A stretch of 64,000 nt of DNA from Oxyruncus cristatus (lineage: Eukaryota > Chordata > Aves > Passeriformes > Cotingidae), in assembly GCA_013399855.1 (NCBI GenBank), contig VXAY01000162.1:1-64000 (forward strand). Reading direction: 5' to 3'. Below the pieces are notes generated by a model. It worked only from the letters and a program-made list of their open reading frames with translations. It did no database searches and was not told where the DNA came from. The position numbers and the translations under genes were made by a program. Shown one piece after another: positions 37,978 to 47,903 of the stretch (its first letter is position 1; every line of letters begins with the position of its first letter).

Positions 37978-39462
37978 TTTTATTTCTATTGTTAGTGAGT
38001 CCTCAGTTGAAAGCTACAGTGCAGTGTGCTTAACATACGGTGTACACAAAGCAATCATAAATGCAAGTTAATGACCCTGCTGTTTACAACTGCTTGCCCA
38101 CCTCCAAAAGCTTTTAAGACAGACTCTTCCATGCTTTTGTAATTTCACAGAACCATAGAACAGTCCAGGTTTGAAGGGACGTTAAAAGACCGTCTGGTGC
38201 AACACTTTATGCGAAAGATGAGCCTAGATGAGACTCTACTACATGCTGAGGAGATAATGCGATTTGTAATTAAGGCTACCTGCCTGTCATCTAGGTGAAG
38301 AGATAAATTCATGAAGTTTTGCTTTGTTGCACTTTCTCTCAGTATTTTACACAAGGCTGTGATTCCACTGCTGCCCCCCAAAAAGTCTAAATCAGTTAAC
38401 TCTTATGTTCCTCCTTTGATGCCTAATTGCTCCCTGAAGCCCTGAAGTATTTATGCATGACAAGTTATATTAGAAATAAAACAATTTTGAAATTAGGGAT
38501 TTATATTTAAGTTTTACTTATATTCAAAGGAGGAAATAACATTCCTTGTAACAGCTCAATGTTTATAATGATACAATGAGAAGGTGATTAACAGTTGGCT
38601 TTAAATGACCATTAAATTTGCAGACATTATGTTCCTGTAACTTAACATCTTTTCAGTCATTTAATAGTAACATCAATTATATAACTGAACAGGTACCTCC
38701 AGAAAGGAACATTTAGATTTTTCCTTATGTATAAAGCTTGATTACCAAAAATATAAAAATCCTAAAGTAACTTGAAATACATGAAAGGAAAAAGTGCTAT
38801 GACAGAAGTTTAATATTTTTATCCGTGGAGTAAGTTATAACTTGCAAGAATTTGGTGCATTTTTAGGCACTGTTCTTGTATTTTCATGTCTGAACTATAC
38901 AGCAGGTCTTGAGATGCCCAAAAACTGTTTAAGATAAATTTAAGGCAACCAAGTGCAAAAACTCAGTGTATATTAGATACATGTAAACAGAACGTTCCAT
39001 AGTAGAAATTGTACAACTATTACAAGTCCATAGTATTGACAAAGGCCAAAATCATTCTGCCTAGAGACACAAATGCAAAATGTAGTTACGCTAATCAAGC
39101 CAAAAATTACAAATTCTGGCAAATAAAGTATCATCTTTAACACAAGGCAGATGCATTACACTGCTGTGCTAGAGTTAGGTGCTCTGCTTTTCCCTTCTCT
39201 ACGTAACATGCAGTCTCTCACAGGTTTGTTCTATTCCGTTTAGTGATGCACCACCCAACAGCAGAGCTCCAAATGTTAAAGCAAAATGCACAACACAGCA
39301 AACAGATGGAATGTGAATGTACAGATATTGGACCTTTTAAAAAATACAGTACCTAGGATTCCCCATTTTAAACGGTTTTCAGCATATTGCATAGCAGTGA
39401 ACTCATCTGCTACCTAAAACAGTTGCTGTTGACCCACATGGAGTTCCTCTTCAATTCTTCTT
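37978..39462 (-). other. GNPDA2: Probable GNPDA2 3' UTR
   Basis: About 1.5 kb of AT-rich sequence after the stop with no other gene. The first AATAAA I see on the minus strand is at 37978-37983; a second is at 37463-37468. A CR1-like remnant lies within it near 38.15-38.4 kb. The end point is inferred. Confidence 0.4.
38146..38400 (-). mobile_element. Old CR1 3'-end fragment (minus orientation)
   Basis: Starts CACAGAACCATAGAACAGTCC with the weak CR1 tail, followed by the AAGGGAC...AAAAGACC block typical of the CR1 3' UTR; strongly diverged after that. Confidence 0.45.
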
Positions 39463-39521
39463 TCAGTTTTCTTTCATACTGTACAGTGGGTCCACAAGCT
39501 TATTGTGCACATGCATTAAAC
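39463..39521 (-). CDS. GNPDA2: GNPDA2 terminal coding exon
   Basis: Encodes [18 protein letters not shown] then TGA. The split Gly codon joins in frame to the previous exon. The acceptor CCCCCCAAG has a C-run just upstream. Found by matching the expected C-terminus; too short to stand out as an ORF. Confidence 0.92.
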
Positions 39522-42500
39522 CTTGGGGGGGAAAGCAACAATGCCAGCTTTACGTTACTTATAATTTTTCAACATGTCCTTCTATCCACATTTTTATTTG
39601 GAGTTTGCTTCAAAGTATACATTTTAAATAGTTCACTGAAGAGAACAATAATGTCTATTTAAAGTAATTTAAAATCAGAGACAGCATATATAGTCCTGTA
39701 TCACTTGCATACTAATGACATCTGCAGTGTAATGCAAGCAGGGATCAGACAGTTGTCTGATAACAGACCCCAAAAGCAGATCTGGAATACTTCCAAATTC
39801 ATTGAATACATTTTTTGTTCTGTATTAAAAACTGCATAACAGCAATCTAATTCCCTCATGCCATAATTTGTCATAAAAATCAGATATACACATGGTGATA
39901 TTTTACATCTTGAATTCTTGAATTGCAATGTTCTAGCATTGTGGTATTACTGTCTTTTTAATTTATAGTGTACTTCTGGTCACTTCTGGACAGGCAAAAG
40001 CAAACTAAAACTATCCAGACTGTTAAGGCAGATTCAGAATTTCAGTAGTTAAACTGTTTTTTGTTCTAGCTGGGCTTTTTAATTCTTTCATATCCAAGTC
40101 ATCCATAGCTATGACTAGGGGTGTTACTTTTTTTCCTACTCGACTACCTCGATTCTGGAAAATGCTGAAGAGCAATTAAAAAAAAAAAAAAAAGATGCTT
40201 CCCTCTTTACTTTTGTTATTACTTTGTAAAAATGTTACCTCTGTCTACCTATGTATGACACTGGGTCACTGGCAGGTTTTTGACCTCATTTCACCTTAAG
40301 GACTAATAACAGTAACTGATCAACATTCACAATCTGCAAAGTAAAAGTCCATTTTAGCATCAAACTTCTAAAATTAGACTAACTTCTTAAATACCATGAA
40401 ATAAATATGCAGGTAGTACATAAATACCTTTGCTACATGATGCACCTGGTGGCAACCTTAGTGTCACTGCAGCAACATGCAATAACTATACAAAGGCATT
40501 TTATGCAGCATCTATTACTAATCACTGTGTCGTAATTTAATATAAAATGCAGATATTAGATCAAGTATAACATTTTTCAGTTTAACAGTGAGAAAAATTA
40601 AGTATACATTTGATATAAAGTCATTTGTACTGAAAGAGCAACAGCTGCACACACTGCTCAAACCAGAAACATGTTTTGAGCTTCCTACCAGTGTTTTTCT
40701 CTTCTAAAAAGGGGAAATGAAAAGGAGATAATTACTCACTTCCTAGATGCATGAAAAATGCTTACTAAGTATTGCCTCTGTCATACTTAATAAAGAATAT
40801 TTAAATCCTGGTAGTGAAATTGTTACAGGAAAATCAGTAAGAAACAAGTTTTTTTTAAAGATATGCATCCAACTGTATAGTCAAGTATGCTTTGGATAAA
40901 CAGATTTCTGCATACAGTTTTAGAGGAGCATGCACAAGTACACAAAAAACTATCCTGAACTAACTTATCTGCAGAAAAATTAGTAAATTCAAAATTCATT
41001 TTGTTTCATTCTTCAAGAAAGTTGTGTTCCCTTTTACCATAAGAACATTTAAGTACACTTCATAATTTTAGCCTATAATAAATTTTCAGAAAGTAAGAAA
41101 AAAGTGGAGTAAGTTATTCTCTTTACCAGCCAGTGTGGTACTTGATCATAAAAAAAAAAAAAAAATTACAGTTTCACATAGTACCTTGAGAATTTTTAAG
41201 TGTGAAAAATACCAGTAAATCACTACCATAAACAGCAGTATTAAGAACTACCTAGCTTCCCTAAGAAGTCTAACCTAAAGATCAAGATTCAGAAATAATT
41301 CCAAATTTGACCCCCATTGATCTCTCCTCCATCTTTAAAGGGGAAAATCTCACTGATTTAAGAGCAGGTAAAAATAAGCAAGTTTACAGTAAACAGTCTT
41401 TTTAAGAATTCTATTGCTGTGTATTGCAGGGTTATTCAATACAGTGTGACACAATAGCACACATTCATAAATTGTAGCCCTTGATGTTTTTAAAGCAATG
41501 TTCAGTGTCATTCATACCCAGTAATTCTACATTATGTTTATCTTTGCCGCATAGCCTCTGTTTATATGACATACAGGGTAATGTTTAAAATCTATCCAAG
41601 CAGTTAAAGAAGCTTATCTTTGAAAACAACAATATTTAGCAGTGTGATACAGCTAAAGACTAACCCTCCCCCTCGCCCTGCAAACACATAGCACAGGACA
41701 GCATACTGAAAAAATCCAAAATTAACAAGGAGGCCACAAGTGATATCAGGATAAAAATCACAGTAATGTCCGAATTGCAGTCTAATACATACATGAGCAG
41801 TGCTGATATACTGCCTTAAAAAAGAATTTAATAAATTACAATCTTGACTTCTGATACCTCAACTACTACAGGTATCCATGCTAGTGAGAAAGACGACCAT
41901 TTCAAACAATTCCATGTGCTGTCCTAATACAGTCAGGAGAAAACTACTCTTCTCAGCTTCTACAGTCTCAGTGAAACAATTCAGATTAGGAAGTCTCAAT
42001 GACTATCAAATATCCTGACTTCAATTTTGCCCCAATATACCTACTACAAATATGAAAAGCACAGTACAAGTGTGTGATGTGTTCAGAGTCAGTATAGATT
42101 GTTATGCTAATTGCACTGTATGAAAAAATGTCCTCACGTGGCTTCAAAGTCTGTATCATACATTTCCAGTTTACTAGACAGCATGTTACAGCACATAGCA
42201 AAGGCAGCATGAAAATATACCAGGATTAATAAATGTACTGAGTTTTTTTAAGTGAAACTTCCCAGTATACTTAAGACCTGTATTCTGGAACACTGCTGCT
42301 GTTCAAAGTGGAAGATTTCTAAATTATTGTTTCAAACTAGAAGCAAAGGAAATATTTCTTCCAAGCAGATTTGCCAGGAATATAAGCAGCACAAGTTATA
42401 CCTCCTAGCAATTTTCCATACACAAGAAATAAGTTAACAGTTAGTATTTTAAATATATAACATAATACATTAGGTATTGTAAAGTGTTGAAGGCTCAGAC

Positions 42501-44541
42501 TTAAATCAATATAATTTTAAATCTGTTGGGTTTGCATTTTTTTAAACACATGTAACCTCTGATTCAGTGCTCACCTTTAAAGTACTTCACAGTTTTAACT
42601 CTTAGTTCTAAAGTAGCATCTTCATCACACACAAAGATAGTGCGAGGGTGTTGCTGGAAAGCAGAAACTGTCCACATATGATTGACTCCTTCTTCAATTG
42701 CTTTGTACAGTGCAAAAGCCTTATGTGCACCTGTTATAAGAATCATCACCTGCAAAACAAAGGTCTCTTTACTTTCAATCCCAGTATCAATACCAACTAG
42801 TTTTGAAAACACACATGCAACTAGAACTAAATGAGTTCTTACTTCTCTAGCATCCATCACTGTACCCACACCAACTGTTAGCGCCATAGTTGGTACTTTA
42901 GATAAGTCTCCATCAAAGTATTTAGCATTTGCCAAAATGGTGTCCATTGCTAAAGTCTTTAATCTTGTTCTTGAAGACAAACTTGATCCGGGTTCATTGA
43001 ATGCAATGTGGCCATCTGGACCAATGCCTTTTCAAAGTTAAAAAAAGTAAATCATTCCAGGCCTGAGAGTCAACAAATATCCTCAAACATCTTAAACGAA
43101 TAAACAATTTTTAGGACTCATTCTGTCCTTTCCCCATTTTCAATAAAAAACATTCGAAACTTACTTAAATTAAGCCATTAGAAACTTGGACACCAACCAT
43201 TCTGTTTTGGTATTCATATTGATTCTTTGTTAATCACAGAACTTTCTTGTACCACAACTGAGAATTCTGGGTTTAGCCAAGTTATGAAAATAATAATTAA
43301 ATAATCAGTGTACATGCTTGAATAGAAACTAACCATAGAGCATTTCTTCATACCTCCAACAAACAGATCAATCCCTCCTGCTTCTTCAATTTTCTTTTCA
43401 AATGCATCACATTCTGCCTGCAAGTCTGGAGCATTCCCATCAAGGATATGAGCATTATTTGGATCTATGTCAATATGCTTAAAGAAGTTATTCCACATAT
43501 AGGAATGATAACTCTCTGGATGATTTCTGGGGAGCCCTGAAATCATTTAGAGTGAAATTAACATAAGACAAGATTTAAACAAAAGCCTTAATTCTGGTTT
43601 ATTTATAACTGATGTAGGGCATGCAAAGCAAACCTGAGTCAGATAAAGCAAGTTTTGAAATTACATTGAGAAGAAAGTTTTCCTGCTGGCATGCACAAGG
43701 TAATTGGTTTGCATCCACATATGTCTTATCACAAAGAGTATAAAGTCTTCAACAGAAATGCAGTCACAATATTATGCCACAATGTACTTTCTGCACTGAA
43801 TTTAGCCCAGGATCCACCTGTTTATTTATCTACAAAAATGCAAAAATAAATAGAGAAAAATGCTTAAGATGACCCCATGGACTGAAATTTAACATAAGAA
43901 TACAAACATACTAAACTGATCTCGTTCTTTGACAAAGTATTTAGCAGTTTTTATGAGGAGGAAAAAATAACAATACAGTGTGTTCTCACATAATAGTGCA
44001 TCTTACCTACATACTCATCCATGTTGAAAGTCTTTACATATTTGAAAGAGAGATCTCCATTTCTGTGATATTCTATCAGCTTTTTGTAGCATCCCAAAGG
44101 CGTACTACCTGTTAAATAAAGTTTTTCTACTGTTCTATGTATCTGCACAACATTTTCAGTGTATTTAAATCTCTTCATAGTCAAATTTTGCTACAATACT
44201 TTTAAACATAAAAGCTATCTGCTATTTCTCATTTATTATTTCTCAGCTTCTCAAACATCAAAACTTTTTCACACAAAGCAAATCCACATTTTAAAAAAAT
44301 TTTACTGGAGTATTACCAAAAATAATACTTATGTTTTTTTAAATACTGTATCTGCTAGCAATGATACAAACATTGTTCTAGGTTTAGTTATTTACATAGA
44401 CTTTGAATAAAACTTGCCTGTTGGTAGACCAAGCGTGAAATATCTTCCTTGACTTGGCTTGAACTGGATAATACGATTACAGATGTATTTTGCTGCCCAT
44501 TCACTAGCCTGATCATAATCTTCAAGAATTACTAGCCTCAT
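39463..44541 (-). CDS. GNPDA2: GNPDA2: glucosamine-6-phosphate deaminase 2, six coding exons, 275 aa
   Basis: This cytosolic enzyme converts glucosamine 6-phosphate to fructose 6-phosphate and ammonia, opposing the hexosamine pathway. Coding exons in transcript order are 44418-44541, 44007-44108, 43354-43536, 42843-43027, 42575-42749 and 39463-39521; they sum to 828 nt with one open frame. The protein starts [20 protein letters not shown]. Catalytic residues of the NagB family are present: Asp72 (NMDEYVG), Asp141, His143 and Glu148 ([12 protein letters not shown]), and Lys208 (ITGAHK). The C-terminus reads [13 protein letters not shown], close to the mammalian GNPDA2 tail rather than the longer GNPDA1 tail. 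All introns are GT-AG except the first coding intron, which uses a GC donor. The final intron is long (about 3.05 kb). The gene is convergent with GUF1, as in human. Confidence 0.97.
42575..42749 (-). CDS. GNPDA2: GNPDA2 coding exon 5
   Basis: Encodes [40 protein letters not shown] and [18 protein letters not shown]. Lys208 is in GAHK. Donor AAAG|GTGAGC. Confidence 0.96.
42843..43027 (-). CDS. GNPDA2: GNPDA2 coding exon 4 (catalytic)
   Basis: Encodes [20 protein letters not shown], then [20 protein letters not shown] and [18 protein letters not shown]. Holds Asp141, His143 and Glu148. Donor GAA|GTAAGA. Confidence 0.96.
43354..43536 (-). CDS. GNPDA2: GNPDA2 coding exon 3
   Basis: Encodes [20 protein letters not shown], then [20 protein letters not shown] and GGIDLFVG. 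Acceptor GATTTCAG, donor GGAG|GTATGA. Confidence 0.96.
44007..44108 (-). CDS. GNPDA2: GNPDA2 coding exon 2
   Basis: Encodes [33 protein letters not shown]; contains Asp72, the general base. Acceptor TTTAACAG, donor GTAG|GTAAGA. Confidence 0.96.
44418..44541 (-). CDS. GNPDA2: GNPDA2 first coding exon
   Basis: ATG at 44541 (minus). Residues 1-41: [20 protein letters not shown] through RYFTLGLPT. It ends ACAG|GCAAGT, a GC-type donor that otherwise matches the consensus exactly. A likely acceptor (ATACAAG) lies 15 nt before the ATG at 44,557-44,558. Confidence 0.96.
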
Positions 44542-45649
44542 AATGGCAGTGAGGAACTTGTATTATAAAACAAACTTAAACCTGGAGAAATGTCAAAGTT
44601 TTAAAAATAAGCACCCTATGAATAGTTGTAAAACTCTTAGATTACAGTGGAGAAAAAAAATAACCTTTCATGCCAATGACTTGCATAAGCATACCACATT
44701 CTTGCAGTCCTAGTTCAAGCTGGACAATCAAAAGCAAAGCTACAGAATCCAAATGATAAATTCCAGTCAAAATATTTATTAAAATTCACAGACTATTTTA
44801 AAGTAACTTATAGGAAAAAGCTAAACTAAAATATGAATAAGCCATTTTGAACTTCAATATTTTAGTCAAGCATTACTGTAAGAAAAGAGGAAATAGTCAG
44901 ACGCCGAGATTAACTCCTGTTTCTTATGATCAGCTGAAGGCCTAAAATTTCAAACACAAGGGCCAAAATAACCCCATGTTTCTCTACTTAAAATACCTAA
45001 TTGGAAGTAAAAAAAATTCCTTTAACTGCCATTCTAGCTCCATAACAATGCTTCAGTATGTTTATCAATCTGCAAAAAAAAAGTCAAAACATTAGATATT
45101 TGAAATGTGACCTCATACGTATCTTTCCCTGTGAACTGTAAACCTTTTTTTTTCTTTTGAACATAACTTTAAACAGAAGTTTAGAAAGCTTTATTTTTGA
45201 GCGCAATTGTATCAACTTCCAAGATGAATATCCAGAAAAGAAGCTTGCTCGCTAGAAATATATAAGCATCTCCTGCATTTAAGTGAAACTCATTTTACCA
45301 TGAGTTTCTGTTTAACAAAGTCAGGTAATTACCAGAACGACTGGGGCTCTTGAGCCAGTTTATGATGTATTATTCTTCTCTTCCCAGGCCTGAGCGGGCT
45401 TGGCATTAGCCACAAAACAACACAGCTGCCAGAAGCCCAAGGCCGACTAAGTGCCAAACCACCTGCAGCGCACACTACTCTTAGCTGACCCAAAACGAGA
45501 GTCTGGTTTTAAGCACAAATATGAATTAAAGTACATTTGTGTTTAACAGGGTGACATCTGTTTATCCCACCAAAGAAGGAAGAAAGTGAACACCGCCGTG
45601 TGCTGCTTCCTCTCCACTGGCAGTTGAGCCGTGCTAAATCAAACTCACC

Positions 45650-46330
45650 TTTGCAGAGGAAACAGACACCAAAAGACACAAAGACACCAAAAGGAGCTCA
45701 CACACATCCCCGAGAAAGACAGAAAAGCAGGCCAGCAGGAAGAGACCCCGCGGCTTTTACGGCGGCCTCATAAACCTCTAGCGAATTTGCCCTGGGAACA
45801 CGGGGATGCTCTTCGACAGCAGCGACCCGCGGACCGCACCAGAACGACCGCGGATTTCGGAAAGTGCTGAAGGCACTGTCTTGGAGGGTGTGGGTAAACC
45901 CACACTGTTAGAGAAAGAGGCCGACTGCCGGACCGCCGCCAGCCCAGCCCCGGGCCCACGGCCTCCCCTCCCCACCGCCCGCGGGCCCCGCCCGCCCCGC
46001 TCACCCCCGGAGAGCCCGCGGCGGCCACGGGCGGCACCAGCACGGGGAGGACGAGCGGGATGGAGAGGAGGAGGAGCAGGATGGTGAGCAGGAGGAGGAC
46101 GGAGAGCGCCGCCCGCCCCGCAGCGCCCGCCCCGCCGCCTCCAGCAGAGCCCAGCGCGACCCGGAAGTGCCTGGCGCGGACGGGAAGAGGGCCGGTGTTC
46201 CCAGCGCCATTTCCGGGCACTGCGGCTGGGCAGGGCGGGCGTGAGAGCGGGCCGGGCCGCGCCGCGCCGCCGGCAGCCGCGGGGTCGGCAGGTGCTGGGG
46301 GCTTTGCCAAAACACTGACGTGCTTCCCAC
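45650..46330 (-). promoter_or_regulatory. GNPDA2 CpG-island promoter and likely noncoding exon 1
   Basis: CpG-dense block upstream of GNPDA2, densest between 45.9 and 46.3 kb. It has a perfect ETS motif CCGGAAGT at 46161-46168 and a GCCATTTCCGG (YY1/ETS-like) at 46207-46217. Two strong minus-strand donors could end a 5' UTR exon: AAAG|GTGAGT (exon end 45649) and GGG|GTGAGC (exon end 46005). No transcript data, so the start site is unknown. Confidence 0.65.
46050..46105. repeat. Imperfect GGA/GAG-rich triplet run
   Basis: Plus strand reads GAGAGGAGGAGGAGCAG and similar over about 55 bp. On the minus strand it yields the leucine-rich run of an ORF in the GNPDA2 island. Confidence 0.7.
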
Positions 46331-46466
46331 TCCAGTTGTTGTAAAATGTGGAATATGTGAAATTTTCTTAAGAAACGATGTTCTTTGATTTTTATATACT
46401 TTCAGGCCTAAACAGCAAGAAAGGAGATTTAATCCGTGAAACAGAGGGCAGTTAAGAAGCTCTAAG

Positions 46467-47070
46467 TGATGTCCAGGTGTTAGAAAGACAAATTACTTGT
46501 TGGTAGAATTGCCTTGTAAAGGTTTAGGGCATGACATGTTTCAGTGATCTCAGACCTGGGGGGAGGTTAACAAAGCTTGGGAATAGGGATGAACTACTGG
46601 GAGTGGACACAAAGAATGCAGAATTTACAGACCACAAGGACATTTGGCAGAACTTCCAAGATAAGGAGAAAACTAATAAAGCCAACTCAGCAACTGTGCT
46701 GAATCAGCTCGGACTGGGTAAAAGGTAATTCCAGCAGGGGGAGATCTTGACCACTGACTCAGGGACCACTTACCCAAGAAACCCACTGAGTCAAGAGAAC
46801 GACTGAGCACGCAGACTAATCAGGATGAGAAGTTAGAGAGTCATTAACCAACAGAAGATGGAATACTAGTTAATAAGAGAACTATGTAACTTGTAGCCAA
46901 TGGACATTAATTCCTGGGTTTCCTAAAATGTATAAATAGTGAAAAGTTTTGATAATTGTGTGCTAGCTTTGTGGATTTTCCACCCAGTGCCCCTTTCTGG
47001 GCAGATTTGTAAATAAACACATTTGTAAATGACTCTATGTGTGAATTGGCCTCTTGCACAGGTGACAACA
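46467..47070 (+). mobile_element. Endogenous retroviral LTR, about 600 bp
   Basis: Begins TGATGTCC and ends GGTGACAACA, giving TG...CA ends. It contains a TATA-like TATAAATA at 46931-46938 and AATAAA at 47012-47017, ordered as in an LTR promoter and poly(A) site. The 5' part is shared with 18,328-18,635. The downstream TATTTTGGCAACACAAGCTG could be a degenerate primer-binding/leader region. No coding region remains. It sits about 150 bp upstream of the GNPDA2 CpG island, in the opposite orientation to the gene. Confidence 0.7.
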
Positions 47071-47234
47071 TATTTTGGCAACACAAGCTGGAGCAGTACA
47101 TAAGCCCTTCTCTTGGAGTCCCTGTTTGGGAAGTAGGTGGAATTCTAAGATCCTAATGGAAAAAGTTCCTCTCTAACTTAAATGTTTACGTGGAGGAGTA
47201 ACAAAAATGCTGTTTGTAGTTACTGGGGAAAAAG
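47071..47234 (+). other. Short segment between LTR and CR1, possibly ERV leader
   Basis: Starts with a TTTTGGCAACA motif reminiscent of the TTTGGCG...-type sequence that follows avian LTRs. No ORF or other signal; the assignment is a guess. Confidence 0.3.
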
Positions 47235-47903
47235 AAATAGGTAAAGCATCAACTTTTTGGTGGATGACAAGTTGATCATGAGCTGGCAGTGTGCCCTTGT
47301 AGGAGGGCCAATGGTATCCTGGGGTGCACTGGGAAGAGTGTAGCCAGCAGGTTGAGGGAGTGATCCTGCCCCTCGACCCTAGTGAGGCCACACCTGTGGC
47401 TTGTTCTGGGCTCAGTACAAGAAACACAAGGAAATATTGGAGAGGGTACAGCAAAGGGCCACAAAGATGATTAGGGGTTAGGAGCATCTCTCTTCTGAGG
47501 AAAGGCTGTGGGAGCTGGGCCTTTATAGTCTAGAGAAAAGAGGACTGAAAGAGGATCTCATTAACGCATATAAATATCTCAAAGGCGAATGCCAAGAGGA
47601 TGATGCCAGACTCTTTTTGGCAGTGCCCAGTAATGGGACGAGGATTGATGGCTGTAAACTAACAAAAGTTCCACCTCAGCATGAGGAAGAACTTTACATT
47701 GAGGGTGTCAGAGCACTGGAACAGGCTGCCCATGGAGGTCATGGACTCTCCCTGTCTGGAGACATTCAAAACCCACCTGGACTCATTCCTGTGTCACTTG
47801 CTCTAGCTGACCCTGCCTTGATGGTGGAAGGTGAGATCTGGATGATTTCCAGAGGTCACTTCCAACCCTAATGATTGTGTGGTTCTCTGATTCTCTGATT
47901 CTA
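47235..47903 (+). mobile_element. CR1 LINE, 5'-truncated, plus orientation
   Basis: Blocks typical of the CR1 ORF2 3' end: CTTTTTGGTGGATGACAAG, AGGGCCACAAAGATGATTAG and GGAGCTGGGCCTTTATAGTC. It ends in the ATTCTCTGATTCT tail. The reading frame is broken. Confidence 0.9.

Noticed and set aside
45768..46310. 180-codon minus-strand frame as a gene of its own
   Set aside because: Low-complexity CpG-island sequence with a repeat-derived Leu run. I only keep the possible spliced extension as a low-interest finding.
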